From positions 1 to 64,000 of the forward strand of contig NZ_JACJSD010000041.1 of the NCBI RefSeq assembly GCF_014697615.1: a stretch of DNA of 64,000 bases. Direction: 5' to 3'. Below, piece by piece: positions 43,184-53,367 of the stretch. The notes beneath the pieces are model-generated. The model was not told the origin of the DNA. It was given only the letters and a program-made list of their open reading frames with translations, and ran no database searches. Source of the DNA: Nostoc sp. FACHB-280. Lineage in GTDB: Bacteria > Cyanobacteriota > Cyanobacteriia > Cyanobacteriales > Nostocaceae. Made by a program: the position numbers and the translations under genes. The first letter of the stretch is position 1. Each line of letters starts with the position of its first letter.

Positions 43184-44186
43184 AACGCCCATGTGGTTTT
43201 AACATAAATGCCATATCAGGGCCAGTCGGCACAATTCCACCAGGGTTAAGCGGGAAAAGATTGCCATAATAGTCTTGCTTGACACTTTCTAAATCACAAG
43301 TTCCAGCCACACCTGGTAACTGATATAAGTCGCGTAAGTAGCCTCCCAAATTGGGATAGTCTTGAATGCGGTGGCGGTTACACTTAAACAATCCATAGTA
43401 CACAATGTCAAAGCGAAATAGCGTTGTAAACAAACGTACATCCGCTAAAGTGACATTGTTACCACAAAGATATCGGCTATTATTCAACGCTGCATCAATT
43501 TCATCCAATGTATCGAATAATTGATCACAAGCTTGGTTGTATGCAGCTTGAGTTTGAGCAAAACCACAGCGATAAACGCCATTATTAATATTTGTGTAAA
43601 TCTTTTGATTCCACCAGTCAATTTTTTCTTTGAGTTCGTCTGGGTAGAGATTGAGTGTGGGATTTGTCGCCAACTGATTAAATTCTGAGTTCAGAATGAC
43701 TATAATTTCCGCACTTTCGTTATTGACAATGGTTTTGGTTTGTTTGTCCCATAAAACTGGAACTGTACAGCGCCCAGTGTAACCAGGTAGGGCAAGCTGA
43801 TACAATTGGGCGAGAGTTTGACAACCTTCATCTTCGCTCGTAAATACCCAACCCCCAGACTCCGCCGAAGGTTCAACTGTTACGACTGAGATCACATCTT
43901 CCAACCCTTTGAGCGCCCTGACAACTAGTGTGCGATGCGCCCAAGGACAACCCAAGCCAACATAAAGTTTATAACGTCCTGCTGCTGGTTGGTAAATGTT
44001 ACCTTCAGCTTGACTCACAACACTTCTAAACTGACTGTCGGGACGAATATATTCCCCTGATTGACTGCGGGGGGCGAGTCGGGACATCATAATATGCCAA
44101 AGAGTCGTCCAGACAAACTTACCTAAACCAATAATGAGCTTTGGCGGTAGAGATTTGCCTTTTTTCTTAATTTTGGTGTCAGTCAT
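43167..44186 (-). CDS. Glutathione S-transferase, glutathionyl-hydroquinone reductase type
   Basis: A 339-aa protein of the ECM4/YqjG (Xi-class) type: catalytic motif GLGCPWAHRTLVV and the later domain with GNNVTLADVRLFTTLFRFD. These enzymes reduce glutathionyl-hydroquinones and use the cysteine in CPWAH. The N-terminal extension (TDTKIKKKGKSLPPKLIIGL) before the thioredoxin-like domain is slightly longer than in some relatives. The gene is convergent with the TIR-like gene and overlaps it by 17 bases at their 3' ends. Confidence 0.88.
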   Translation of the reverse strand: MTDTKIKKKGKSLPPKLIIGLGKFVWTTLWHIMMSRLAPRSQSGEYIRPDSQFRSVVSQAEGNIYQPAAGRYKLYVGLGCPWAHRTLVVRALKGLEDVISVVTVEPSAESGGWVFTSEDEGCQTLAQLYQLALPGYTGRCTVPVLWDKQTKTIVNNESAEIIVILNSEFNQLATNPTLNLYPDELKEKIDWWNQKIYTNINNGVYRCGFAQTQAAYNQACDQLFDTLDEIDAALNNSRYLCGNNVTLADVRLFTTLFRFDIVYYGLFKCNRHRIQDYPNLGGYLRDLYQLPGVAGTCDLESVKQDYYGNLFPLNPGGIVPTGPDMAFMLKPHGRFSKIT

Positions 44187-44295
44187 AGTTGAGTAGAAAC
44201 CGATGTCTAGGACAAGCTACTAATTGCGTCTACGCATTTATGCTCAATTACAACTCTAACGCTCTTTCTCTTCTCTGAGCCTTTGTGTGAGGTTT

Positions 44296-44877
44296 TTACT
44301 CCTCTACACTAAAATCTACCTTATCGTAAATATCCCCCAGCAAAACCTGACAAGGAATAGAAGATAAATTCAACAGCAGATTTGCATCTTCATATTCAGA
44401 AAATATCCACTTATTATTATCGGTTTTGTAATACTGCTCAACGTGGATTTTATATTGGTCAATCAGAATATATTCTTGAAAACTAGGAATTGTCCGATAA
44501 GCAGCAAACTTTTCGTCGCGGTCATAACTTTTAGTAGATTTTGATAACACCTCAGCAATAAACACTGGGTTAATTAAAGTATCCCTTCTTCCTTCTTGAT
44601 ATTCCAAAGGAGTTTTCACTACCGATACATCAGGATAAGTAAGGATACGTTTCTGAGGTATCCATATACGCTGGTCACTAGAATACACTTCGTAATGCAG
44701 ACGCTTGATAGCGTAAAGGATTGCGGCATACAAATTACCAGCAAGTTTATTATGATTTGGTGTTCCACCTGGCATAAGAATAATTTGCCCGTCAATATAT
44801 TCGTGCTTTTCCTCTGAATTAACCTCAAATTCTAAATATTCTTCAGGCGAATAGTAGCGTTGTTCTTGTAACTGCAT
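44296..44877 (-). CDS. Uma2-family putative endonuclease
   Basis: A 193-aa protein with an intact Uma2 (DUF820) core: YSPEEYLEFEVNSEEKHEYI at the start, PD in TYPDVSV, E in PVFIAEVLSKSTKSYDRDEK and the following lysine, ending in IPCQVLLGDIYDKV. The fold is of the PD-(D/E)XK type. These proteins are abundant and expanded in cyanobacteria, with unclear biology. It is flanked by spacers and is a single gene, unlike the truncated copy at 24659. Confidence 0.85.
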   Translation of the reverse strand: MQLQEQRYYSPEEYLEFEVNSEEKHEYIDGQIILMPGGTPNHNKLAGNLYAAILYAIKRLHYEVYSSDQRIWIPQKRILTYPDVSVVKTPLEYQEGRRDTLINPVFIAEVLSKSTKSYDRDEKFAAYRTIPSFQEYILIDQYKIHVEQYYKTDNNKWIFSEYEDANLLLNLSSIPCQVLLGDIYDKVDFSVEE

Positions 44878-44959
44878 AACTACGAAAATAATGAGTAATT
44901 AACCGCAGATAAACACAAATAATTTATCTGGGTATATTTATTGTTTATTTTAAGTTAAC

Positions 44960-45988
44960 TCAACTCAACACTTGCTCGGCTTCAATAGCATTAATTTGGT
45001 CAATAACATTCCAAACTTCTTGTAACATTGGCTCTAAACCAGTACGAGTGACCGCAGAAATCAAGAAAACTGGAGCATAAGCAAGGTGATTTAATTGAGT
45101 AGCCAACGCATCTAGATCAACTTCTTCTCTATCAACTGCGTCAATTTTATTCAGTGCTAAAATTTGCGGACGCTCTGCTAAACCGCGTCCATAAGCTTGC
45201 AATTCTTGTTGAATAGTATTGTAATCTCTGATGACATCATCACTAGTTGCGTCAATTAAATGCAATAGTACCCTTGTGCGTTCAATGTGACGTAAAAAAT
45301 CATGTCCCAAACCTGCACCTTGGGCTGCACCTTCAATTAGTCCAGGAATGTCAGCAAAAACTGTACCATCACCCGTGGGTTTCCGCACGACACCCAAATT
45401 TGGTATCAGAGTGGTGAAAGGATAATCAGCAATTTTGGGTCTAGCTGCTGATAATGAGGAAATCAAAGTCGATTTACCAGCATTTGGTAAACCAATAATT
45501 CCAACTTCTGCTAATAGTTTTAACTCCAAACGGAGAGACTTTTTTTCTCCTTCTAAACCAGGGAGGGCGTATTCTGGGGCGCGGTTGCGGTTACTTAAAA
45601 AATGTTGATTGCCTAGTCCACCTTTACCGCCTTCAGCAATAATTAAAGTTTGTTCTGGTGCAATTAAATCGCCGATGATTTCATCAGTTTCCGCATCATA
45701 AATCACTGTACCGCAGGGAACTTCGATGATTAAATCTTTCCCGGATGCGCCAGTACGGTTATTAGGGCCGCCTCGACCACCATTTTCTGCCTTAAATAGA
45801 TGGTTATATCTAAAGTCCAGGAGGGTTTGGAGGTTTTCTACGGACTGGAATATCACAGAACCGCCGCGTCCGCCATTTCCACCAGAGGGGCCGCCAGCCG
45901 GCACATATTTTTCTCTGCGGAAAGCGACAATACCATCGCCACCTTTACCTGCTTCAACTTCAATTGCTACTTGATCAATGAATTGCAT
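44960..45988 (-). CDS. obg: Obg GTPase (ribosome assembly)
   Basis: A 342-aa GTPase with the glycine-rich Obg fold over the first 155 residues ([20 protein letters not shown]). The G domain has P-loop GLPNAGKST, switch [13 protein letters not shown] and SAVT motifs. Obg binds the large ribosomal subunit and links ribosome assembly to stress responses. It lacks the C-terminal OCT domain of longer forms, as usual in cyanobacteria. It is flanked downstream by a Uma2 gene and upstream by the TerB protein. Confidence 0.97.
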   Translation of the reverse strand: MQFIDQVAIEVEAGKGGDGIVAFRREKYVPAGGPSGGNGGRGGSVIFQSVENLQTLLDFRYNHLFKAENGGRGGPNNRTGASGKDLIIEVPCGTVIYDAETDEIIGDLIAPEQTLIIAEGGKGGLGNQHFLSNRNRAPEYALPGLEGEKKSLRLELKLLAEVGIIGLPNAGKSTLISSLSAARPKIADYPFTTLIPNLGVVRKPTGDGTVFADIPGLIEGAAQGAGLGHDFLRHIERTRVLLHLIDATSDDVIRDYNTIQQELQAYGRGLAERPQILALNKIDAVDREEVDLDALATQLNHLAYAPVFLISAVTRTGLEPMLQEVWNVIDQINAIEAEQVLS

Positions 45989-45996
45989 ATTTCTAC

Positions 45997-46081
45997 AGTG
46001 CTGAGTTGTGAGTTCTAAATTATAAGTTTTTTAATCAATGCTTTATCTTTATTCTCTACTTTTAACTCAACACTCAGCACT
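45997..46081. repeat. Inverted repeat between obg and the TerB gene
   Basis: AGTGCTGAGTTGTGAGTT (45997-46014) pairs with AACTCAACACTCAGCACT (46064-46081), 17 of 18 positions, across a 49-base AT-rich loop. The right arm continues with CAGCACTCA, a short-repeat unit, so this may be an expanded short repeat rather than a regulatory hairpin. Confidence 0.5.
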
Positions 46082-46087
46082 CAGCAC

Positions 46088-46747
46088 TCAAATATATGGC
46101 GTAACATCCTCGCCGCATTCATCTGCTAAATAGGAGAGGGAGCGGAAACGTAAACCAACTAGTTGTTCATAAAGTGGATTAATCTTACACAAGGGTGGAA
46201 TGTGGACAATTTTACGCCCAAATAAGGTGACATCTCGTTCAAAAGGACATTGAGAGGGAATCATTTTACATAAAAAGCGGGCAACTCTGGGGTCTTGAAC
46301 ATCTAGCCCATCTAACCAGTCGCGTAGTGAGTCGAGTGGTAAGTGGGGTGGCGCTTTGGATGAGACTAGCGGATCTTGAATTTCTAAGGTATGGCGCAAG
46401 GCCTCAATAATATCTTCTGGTAGTTCTAAAACTTGGCAAAATTGATGTAATACTTGATCTTCGCTAGGAGAATATGTACCATCAGCGATCGCTACCATCA
46501 CTGCTGTACGTAAAAAATTTTCGGCTGCTGGTGTACCTTTACCCAAGGCGGCGGCTAAGTCTTCTGGTGTAATTACCTCTAAAGACTCCCATTTTAGGCT
46601 CGGTGCTAATTCTTCTTTGGTCAGACTTGCAATAAACTGCTGTTCATGGTCATCAAAGTTGCCATCTGCCCAAGCAATGGTTAGCAGCCCACGCAACCAA
46701 GCGGCTATTTGTTCACTACTGTATGGGGATTGTACAACACTAGTCAT
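46088..46747 (-). CDS. TerB-like domain fused to a Mo-dependent nitrogenase C-terminal domain
   Basis: A 219-aa protein (start at MTSVVQSPYSSEQ). Residues about 10-115 are TerB-like helices (LTIAWADGNFDDHEQQF, VAIADGTYSPSEDQVL), with paired acidic residues for metal. Residues about 135-219 match the Mo-nitro_C family (LDGLDVQDPRVARFLCKMIP, CPFERDVTLF, LRFRSLSYLADECGEDV). Despite the family name the C-terminal domain is not a nitrogenase subunit and its function is unknown. It may sense tellurite- or metal-linked stress. The gene faces away from obg's ribosome-assembly role and is probably independent. Confidence 0.75.
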   Translation of the reverse strand: MTSVVQSPYSSEQIAAWLRGLLTIAWADGNFDDHEQQFIASLTKEELAPSLKWESLEVITPEDLAAALGKGTPAAENFLRTAVMVAIADGTYSPSEDQVLHQFCQVLELPEDIIEALRHTLEIQDPLVSSKAPPHLPLDSLRDWLDGLDVQDPRVARFLCKMIPSQCPFERDVTLFGRKIVHIPPLCKINPLYEQLVGLRFRSLSYLADECGEDVTPYI

Positions 46748-46762
46748 ACATTTACTCCTCAA

Positions 46763-47267
46763 GCTTCTTTCAGTGATTACTAGGCTAACTTGAAGGTAAC
46801 TGATTGCACAGTTAACTCACAGGCTTTTAAGATTTGCTGTTTTGTTAACTACAAGTAAAGTGCGATCGCTTCCTGATCACATTGCAAGTTAAACTACTCT
46901 TAAAATAATCTTGAGAATTTTTATACTTAAATTTGTAATAGGATAATTAATCTAGGTAGGGGAGGTACTGGGCAATTGTTAACTTGTGACTTTTGAATAC
47001 TGCTCACAGCACACTCAAATAGTCAAGTATTAAACATAGACTATTGAGAATAGATATCAAATATGTAGAAATTCATCAATTAGGTCAGCAGACACCCACC
47101 TCAAACAGCATCAGCAAGGGTTGTTCAACAATATTCCCAAAACAGCCCTAAATGATTTATCAACATCTCTCTACCTTGTCTACCCTCTCCTCCCTTGTCT
47201 CCCTTGTCCACATATCAAACATGACTGCTATATATAGCCGAACACATAATTAGCAAAGGTATCAGCT
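46763..47267. other. Intergenic region, no gene seen
   Basis: A 505-base spacer with one GTGCGATCGC site and pyrimidine-rich stretches around 47170. No coding frame, hairpin terminator or recognisable RNA was found. Confidence 0.45.
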
Positions 47268-48362
47268 ATGTTTTATTTTGGGATTGAGCATGAAGTCGCG
47301 TTCTTAAACCAAGAAGGTAAATTTGCCGATTTTACCCACACTAAATTTGCCGATTTTGCTCAAATTGTTGAAAAATTACCCATATACCCTAATGATTATC
47401 CTCAACTACGTGTAGGAGATGCTGGAATTAAAAAGAAAAGATGGTACATTGAAGGGTTTGAAAGATTTGCTGATTCTGATCAACCAATAGATTGTTTAGC
47501 CAAAGGTATTGAAATTAGAACCACCATACATACTGATATTCAAGGTGCGGTGAATGAATTATCAGAAAGTTTTCGGTTACTGCAAGAATTAGCAGTTAGC
47601 TTTGGTTACACACCAGTTTTAGCTAGTTTTAACCCTTACAAAACAGCTTTTGAACCCCAACCCCCATTAAACGATTTTGAAATCAAACAACTACAAGCTT
47701 ATCCTGACGAGCAAACTGCTAATATTTACATGGTCAGTTACGGGCCAGATTTAAATATTTCTGTAGCAGATATGTCTACAGAAAAGTTAATTGATATTGG
47801 TCAAAAGTTAACTTATTACAGTCCTTATATCGTCCCTTTTACTTATAGTTCACCTTTTTACAATGGTAGTTTGTGGGAAGGATTATCAGTCAGAACTTTT
47901 ATTAGAACAGGTAAACGTTCAGCAACACTGGTTTTCGTGGAAAAACCAGAACAATTAATTCCTAGCATCCCATCATTAACCAAAGTTGCTCGTATTCCAG
48001 CAGAAATTGGACGTATAGAATTTAAAGCGTTTGATAGTTGTGATGATTTTAATATTTATGCAGCTTTATTGGCATTATTAAAAGGTTTGATATTAGATGA
48101 AACTCTACAGGGGAGATTAACTGTACCTGATGCAGCTTTGCACCAGCTTTCGGCTAGGGAAGGTTTTGATAATGAAGAGATTTTTGCTAATGCCACAAAA
48201 ATTCTACAAGCATCCGAGGTTGCTTTGAATGATGACCCAGATGTTAAATTGCTCACCCCATTAAAAATAATGCTAGAACAGCGAAAAAGTAAATCCCACG
48301 AATTAATTGAGAAGTTTCACAAGCTAGGTTCAATAGAAGAAGTACTACGACAAACTTATTGA
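47268..48362 (+). CDS. Glutamate-cysteine ligase type 2-like (GCS2/YbdK-related)
   Basis: A 364-aa protein with the family hallmarks FGIEHEVAFL near the N-terminus, GIEIRTTIHTD (the metal- and substrate-binding strand) and RIEFKAFDSCDDFN near the C-terminus. These enzymes join glutamate to an amine with ATP. A glutathione- or related-thiol role is likely but the exact acceptor is not shown. An internal repeat KFADF-(x)4-KFADF at residues about 18-30 comes from a duplicated AAATTTGCCGATTTT in the DNA, a small local duplication. Confidence 0.82.
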   Translation: MFYFGIEHEVAFLNQEGKFADFTHTKFADFAQIVEKLPIYPNDYPQLRVGDAGIKKKRWYIEGFERFADSDQPIDCLAKGIEIRTTIHTDIQGAVNELSESFRLLQELAVSFGYTPVLASFNPYKTAFEPQPPLNDFEIKQLQAYPDEQTANIYMVSYGPDLNISVADMSTEKLIDIGQKLTYYSPYIVPFTYSSPFYNGSLWEGLSVRTFIRTGKRSATLVFVEKPEQLIPSIPSLTKVARIPAEIGRIEFKAFDSCDDFNIYAALLALLKGLILDETLQGRLTVPDAALHQLSAREGFDNEEIFANATKILQASEVALNDDPDVKLLTPLKIMLEQRKSKSHELIEKFHKLGSIEEVLRQTY

Positions 48363-48409
48363 GATTGAAAAATTAGTAAATGGATGATTCATATTTGATG
48401 AATACGCCC

Positions 48410-48442
48410 AGATCCCCGACTTCTAAAAGAAGTCGGGGATCT
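48410..48442. repeat. GATCCCCGACTTCT palindrome between convergent genes
   Basis: AGATCCCCGACTTCT (48410-48424) and its exact complement (48428-48442) form a 15-bp stem around AAA. It lies 48 bases after the glutamate-cysteine ligase-like gene and 9 bases from the stop codon of the convergent VanY-like gene, a bidirectional terminator position. It is one of four copies. Confidence 0.75.
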
Positions 48443-48450
48443 AATACTCA

Positions 48451-49296
48451 CTACGACAAAGGTGTTAACCAATAAGTAATTCCTTGAATAACTTGATTTT
48501 TAAAACCCAACTTTGGCAAATCTTCTGCTGATACACCAAGATAAGTCCAGTGCGGTACATCTTTAACTACAGTTTGAAACCAGCCATTTTGATTCAGAAT
48601 TTGCCTTTGTTTTGCATTAGATACACCTAAATCAATTGCTAACCCCCAAAGATGCTGAGATGTTCCAGGTGGTGCAACTACGCCTAGAATTGCTGTTTCT
48701 TTACCTTCTTTGACTTTTTCTAAAGTTTTATTATTGGCATATTTATGCCAAAATCTTAAATTTGTGGCGTAACTACGCAGACAATCACTCGCACCATAGC
48801 CTGATTTAAGAGGAATATTAAACTGTAATCTAGCTTTATTTAAAGCATCGGCTGCTGATTTTTGTAAATAACAATCTTTTGTATCAACAACTCTTTCTAG
48901 TGTTAATTGTGACTGAAATTCTTGAGTATCAACTTCATTATCAAAAATTAACTTTGGCGGTAATTTTACATTACTAGTTGAATTGATAAATGCCGCCCCG
49001 TAGGAACGGAGTAAAGTATATTCATAAGTTTCTGGTGCGGGCATTACCTTTAAGCTTTGCATAATTGCAGCCACAAAATTTTCTTGTGGGCTTAATGGTT
49101 CATTAGCAACAGGTTGGGATAGGTTTGGTTCTTGGGCATTAGCACTACAGCCAGATACAGATGCAACTAAGCATTGATTTTCAGACTGTAAATTATTAAC
49201 TGATTGATGGCGTTGCAGACTGTTACTAGCTACCAATGCCAAACAAATAAAAATAGCAGTCAAGATAAATTTTGCTGGTTTAATTAGACGTTTCAT
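48451..49296 (-). CDS. D-alanyl-D-alanine carboxypeptidase-like protein (VanY/M15 family)
   Basis: A 281-aa exported protein with an N-terminal membrane segment (FILTAIFICLALVA). The catalytic M15 pattern is visible: GTSQHLWGLAIDLG (SxHxxGxAxD, zinc ligands His and Asp) and DVPHWTYLG, the terminal His motif. Such enzymes trim the terminal D-Ala from peptidoglycan peptides. The HWT in place of the commoner HWE suggests a possible change in activity. The product is likely anchored by its N-terminal helix in the periplasm. Confidence 0.8.
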   Translation of the reverse strand: MKRLIKPAKFILTAIFICLALVASNSLQRHQSVNNLQSENQCLVASVSGCSANAQEPNLSQPVANEPLSPQENFVAAIMQSLKVMPAPETYEYTLLRSYGAAFINSTSNVKLPPKLIFDNEVDTQEFQSQLTLERVVDTKDCYLQKSAADALNKARLQFNIPLKSGYGASDCLRSYATNLRFWHKYANNKTLEKVKEGKETAILGVVAPPGTSQHLWGLAIDLGVSNAKQRQILNQNGWFQTVVKDVPHWTYLGVSAEDLPKLGFKNQVIQGITYWLTPLS

Positions 49297-49555
49297 TAAT
49301 TACTTAAATTTGTAAATATACTGAATAGTCTATCCTGTGCAAGCATTGTAAAAATAGTTGCATTCAGAACATATAAGCTAGATTTAACTAAATTCTTAAA
49401 TAGAACTTAGTTAATAATTATAATTCCTAAAATTGAGATTTTCTCTACTACTATATGCCTAGCTCTTTTGATAGCTTTTTTATTAACAAGGCGCATCCTG
49501 GAAAGCACTGGATCAGCTAAAATATCAATGACTCTTAGCTTGCTGTTGTATAAGT

Positions 49556-51478
49556 ATGACCATGCACAATTCCATTGAATTCCAAGACGCTTATGATGTG
49601 ATTGTCGTCGGTGCAGGTCACTCTGGTTGCGAAGCCGCCTTGGCCTCTGCCCGTCTTGGTTGTCGGACTCTGCTATTAACACTGAATTTAGATAAAATTG
49701 CTTGGCAACCTTGTAACCCCGCCGTAGGTGGCCCAGCTAAATCTCAGTTAACCCATGAGGTAGATGCTTTGGGTGGGGAAATTGGCAAAATGGCAGACCG
49801 TACATATTTGCAAAAGCGTGTCCTTAACTCTTCACGGGGGCCTGCGGTCTGGGCATTACGCGCCCAAACAGACAAGCGCGAATATGCGGCGGTGATGAAA
49901 GCCATTGTGGAAAATCAAGAAAACTTGACCATTCGGGAAGGGATGGCGACAGATTTAGTTTTGGGTGCTAACGATGAAGTTGTGGGTGTGGAAACTTATT
50001 TCGGCGTGGCGTTTGCATGTAAAACAGTGATTTTGACCACTGGTACTTTTTTGGGTGGCAAGATTTGGGTTGGTAACAAATCAATGGCGGCGGGACGTGC
50101 GGGAGAATTTGCGGCTGAGGGTTTGACTGCAACTTTAAATCGTTTGGGTTTTGAAACAGGAAGGTTAAAAACTGGGACACCGGCACGGGTAGACAAGCGA
50201 TCGGTTGACTACAGTAAGATGGAAATTCAGCCGGGAGATGCAGAAGTTCGCTGGTTTAGCTTTGACCAAGAAGTGTGGGTAGAACGGGAACAAATGCCTT
50301 GTCACATGACCCGTACTACTGCCGAAACCCACCGTTTAATTAGAGAGAATTTACACTTATCACCCGTTTATGGTGGTTGGGTAGAGGCGAAAGGGCCGCG
50401 TTACTGTCCCAGTATTGAAGATAAGATTGTGCGCTTTGTTGATAAGGAAAGCCATCAAATCTTTATTGAACCAGAGGGGCGAGATATTCCTGAATTATAT
50501 ATTCAAGGTTTTTCCACGGGTCTGCCAGAAACTCTGCAATTACAAATGTTGCGGAGTCTACCAGGCTTGGAAAATTGTGTGATGCTGCGTCCAGCTTATG
50601 CAGTTGAATATGATTATTTACCTGCGACTCAGTGTTATCCCACAATGATGACGAAGAAAATTGCTGGGTTGTTTTGTGCTGGTCAAATTAATGGGACAAC
50701 AGGCTATGAAGAAGCCGCAGCCCAAGGAATTGTAGCCGGAATTAACGCGGCGCGATTTGTGCGTGGTCAGGAAATGATTGTATTTCCGCGTGAGCAAAGT
50801 TACATCGGCACGTTACTAGATGATTTGTGTACAAAAGACCTACGAGAACCTTACCGGATGCTAACCAGTCGGTCTGAATATCGCTTGCTGTTGCGTTCGG
50901 ATAATGCAGACCAACGCTTAACGCCTTTAGGACGGGAAATTGGTTTAGTTGACGATCGCCGTTGGCAATTATTCACCACTAAACAAGCTCAAATTACAGC
51001 AGAGAAAGAAAGATTATACACCACCCGCATCAAAGAACATGATGAAGTCGGAAAAGCGATCGCCTCTGATACCCAACAAGCCATCAAAGGTTCTATCACC
51101 CTCGCTGACTTGCTACGGCGACCAGGATTTCATTATGTTGACCTGCATAAATACGGTTTGGGTAATTCCAGTCTCACCCAGGCGGAGAGAGAAGGTGCAG
51201 AAATCGACATCAAATATTCTGGCTATCTCGCCAGACAACAAAACCAAATTGAACAAACCGCCCGACAAGCCCACCGCCAGCTACCTGCGGATTTAGATTA
51301 TGGCAAAATTGATACTCTCTCTAAAGAGGCACGGGAAAAATTAACTCAAGTAAAACCACTGACTATTGGTCAGGCTGCCCGTATCGGGGGTGTTAATCCT
51401 GCGGATATTAACGCACTGTTAATATATTTGGAATTGCGTAAAACCAAACACCAGACAGACTTTCCGGCATTAACGTAA
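49556..51478 (+). CDS. mnmG: tRNA uridine-5-carboxymethylaminomethyl modification enzyme MnmG (GidA)
   Basis: A 640-aa flavoprotein beginning (after [12 protein letters not shown]) with the FAD-binding motif [14 protein letters not shown]. It carries the family blocks [32 protein letters not shown] and the C-terminal [12 protein letters not shown]. With MnmE it modifies U34 of certain tRNAs. The length matches bacterial GidA (about 630 residues). Confidence 0.97.
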   Translation: MTMHNSIEFQDAYDVIVVGAGHSGCEAALASARLGCRTLLLTLNLDKIAWQPCNPAVGGPAKSQLTHEVDALGGEIGKMADRTYLQKRVLNSSRGPAVWALRAQTDKREYAAVMKAIVENQENLTIREGMATDLVLGANDEVVGVETYFGVAFACKTVILTTGTFLGGKIWVGNKSMAAGRAGEFAAEGLTATLNRLGFETGRLKTGTPARVDKRSVDYSKMEIQPGDAEVRWFSFDQEVWVEREQMPCHMTRTTAETHRLIRENLHLSPVYGGWVEAKGPRYCPSIEDKIVRFVDKESHQIFIEPEGRDIPELYIQGFSTGLPETLQLQMLRSLPGLENCVMLRPAYAVEYDYLPATQCYPTMMTKKIAGLFCAGQINGTTGYEEAAAQGIVAGINAARFVRGQEMIVFPREQSYIGTLLDDLCTKDLREPYRMLTSRSEYRLLLRSDNADQRLTPLGREIGLVDDRRWQLFTTKQAQITAEKERLYTTRIKEHDEVGKAIASDTQQAIKGSITLADLLRRPGFHYVDLHKYGLGNSSLTQAEREGAEIDIKYSGYLARQQNQIEQTARQAHRQLPADLDYGKIDTLSKEAREKLTQVKPLTIGQAARIGGVNPADINALLIYLELRKTKHQTDFPALT

Positions 51479-51702
51479 GTTAAAGTTTTAACAAGGGTGA
51501 GTATAGTAGAAGGGAGGGGATTGGTATGATTGATGACACGAATTTTTTCCTGGCATCAACAGCAATCTCTAGACTACGTTGAATTTAATACCACATAAAA
51601 ATAAACTCGTCAAGTTTAGGCTGGCAGTTTGATATTTTTGCAAAATCCTGATTTCCAGGAGTTAAGAGCATTACTTAATCCTGGCAAACAAAACCCAAAA
51701 TC

Positions 51703-53052
51703 ATGCCTATGTTACAAGAATTCAACAACCATCTCATCGTTCCGGAACCATCAGAAGAATTAATTAGCAACGAGCCTTGGTCAATCGAAATTTATGCTGA
51801 TGGCTTGATGGATGATTTGTTTGCCGATATTGACGACATTTTAGATGGCAGTGGCAGTTTATCTTCCCATACTGTGAGGTATGGTGGCCGCATACCACAG
51901 CGTTCTAGAGAAGAAACATCTGTAAACGATTGGTATTACTCAGATTACGAGCCACTGCAAACGCTGAACATACCGCAGATTATCCTGCCCAATATGGTCA
52001 GCACTGTACAAGGCGTTCCTCAAGTCAGAAATCAGCACCCTAGTACAGTTGTAGTGGATACTCCCGTAATGACTTCGGGAATCAGACGACCGAAAATCAA
52101 ACGGGCTTTCAGCAAGCTGGTGATTTTAGGAACAGCCATCGGGATTGCGATCGCTGGTACGATTTATCTACTACGGGCAGAAGTTCTCTCTTTGATCACT
52201 GGCAGATGGACACAGCAAACCGCCTTCATGTCAGGAACCCAATTACCCACCAAAGCAGAAATTGAGGCAGATTTAGCCGATTACATGCTGGGTTCGTTAG
52301 CCATCATCGACCAACAGAGCGGAAAAACTAATCAAGCATCTTTTCGCAACCGCATAACCTCTAACCCGAATACCATTGCTTATGCTGGTAGTTCACCCAT
52401 CGGTAACTTACCATCTCCCTTGACCGCTAACAATACAGCCCCCACCTCTAACCGTTCAGCAAACAGTGTTGTTGAACGTATCTACATTCCTGTCTATCAA
52501 GCGCCTTCACCCATGCGCTACGGGCTACCAAGGCTTCCCGGAACTCCCTTACCTCTACCACCAATAGCCAACGCCAAACAAACAACTCAGCCGAATGCCG
52601 TCAAAACAGCTTTAAACACTGCCAAGCAACCAGGTAAACCTGTCAGTGTCAATATGTTAGCGGCTGCTGTGCGTACTGATCTCAAACCTGTAGCTGTACG
52701 TACAGCCCCAATTACTGTCAGACAATCAGCCAGTCCCCTTCCCGCCTTACCAGTTGCACCACTGCGGGCTGCTTCAGCGCCTGTAACGAGTGTAGCTGCA
52801 TCACCAAAAACCCCCCAACAGGTATATTTAGCCTCCAACCCTCAACCTGCACCCAGTCATACCTTAGAAGGTGTACTGGAGTTAGGTAAGAAATCTGCGG
52901 CTTTATTTCAAGTTGATGGCGTAACTCGGCGCATCAATGTTGGCGAAACAATTGGTACTAGTGGCTGGACTTTAGTAGAAGTCAACAACGGCGAAGCAAT
53001 CGTCCGTCGGAATGGTGAAGTTCGCTCTATTTACACAGGACAAAAGCTCTAA
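51703..53052 (+). CDS. Membrane-anchored protein with a GspC/PilP-like C-terminal strand region
   Basis: A 449-aa protein. An acidic N-terminal part (EIYADGLMDDLFADIDDILD) precedes a single membrane helix (about 137-159, LVILGTAIGIAIAGTIYLL). A long Pro/Ala/Thr-rich linker follows (about 240-385). The last 65 residues form a compact beta domain (TLEGVLELGKKSAALFQVDG, then VTRRINVGETIGTSGWTLVE) resembling the C-terminal parts of type II secretion or pilus assembly proteins. Function is unknown, perhaps surface or envelope organisation. A terminator follows at 53196. Confidence 0.6.
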   Translation: MPMLQEFNNHLIVPEPSEELISNEPWSIEIYADGLMDDLFADIDDILDGSGSLSSHTVRYGGRIPQRSREETSVNDWYYSDYEPLQTLNIPQIILPNMVSTVQGVPQVRNQHPSTVVVDTPVMTSGIRRPKIKRAFSKLVILGTAIGIAIAGTIYLLRAEVLSLITGRWTQQTAFMSGTQLPTKAEIEADLADYMLGSLAIIDQQSGKTNQASFRNRITSNPNTIAYAGSSPIGNLPSPLTANNTAPTSNRSANSVVERIYIPVYQAPSPMRYGLPRLPGTPLPLPPIANAKQTTQPNAVKTALNTAKQPGKPVSVNMLAAAVRTDLKPVAVRTAPITVRQSASPLPALPVAPLRAASAPVTSVAASPKTPQQVYLASNPQPAPSHTLEGVLELGKKSAALFQVDGVTRRINVGETIGTSGWTLVEVNNGEAIVRRNGEVRSIYTGQKL

Positions 53053-53195
53053 GCTGAAAGCCAAACTTCTTTGACAGCAAATATCAAAATTAAACAAATC
53101 CTAAATTTCTCAGAGTAGATTCTCTTACCCAACTACTCTAATCTCAACATGGAAAAATATCGCTATGTTTTCTTTAGCGTCGATATATCTTTTAG

Positions 53196-53216
53196 CCTGC
53201 TCTTGCAGGTTTTTTA
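53196..53216 (+). terminator. Rho-independent terminator, plus strand
   Basis: CCTGC-TCTT-GCAGG forms a short stem and is followed by TTTTTTTATTTTA, about 145 bases after the stop codon of the membrane-anchored protein gene. Confidence 0.75.
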
Positions 53217-53270
53217 TTTTATGTAATCCTGCTTAGTAGTATAGCACGCTTTTTTTATTTATCCAGTAAA

Positions 53271-53326
53271 ATTACCGTAATATATTTTTATATAAAAATG
53301 AGTGTAGCCCTCATAATTACGGTAAT
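53271..53326. repeat. Inverted repeat ATTACCGTAAT
   Basis: ATTACCGTAAT (53271-53281) and ATTACGGTAAT (53316-53326) are exact complements separated by 34 bases, within an otherwise AT-rich spacer. They could be an operator pair for the convergent-side gene at 53368, short element ends, or a weak hairpin. No T-run follows. Confidence 0.5.
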
Positions 53327-53367
53327 ATTCCAAAATTTCTGCACATCAAAATTTTTGATTAGCCTCT

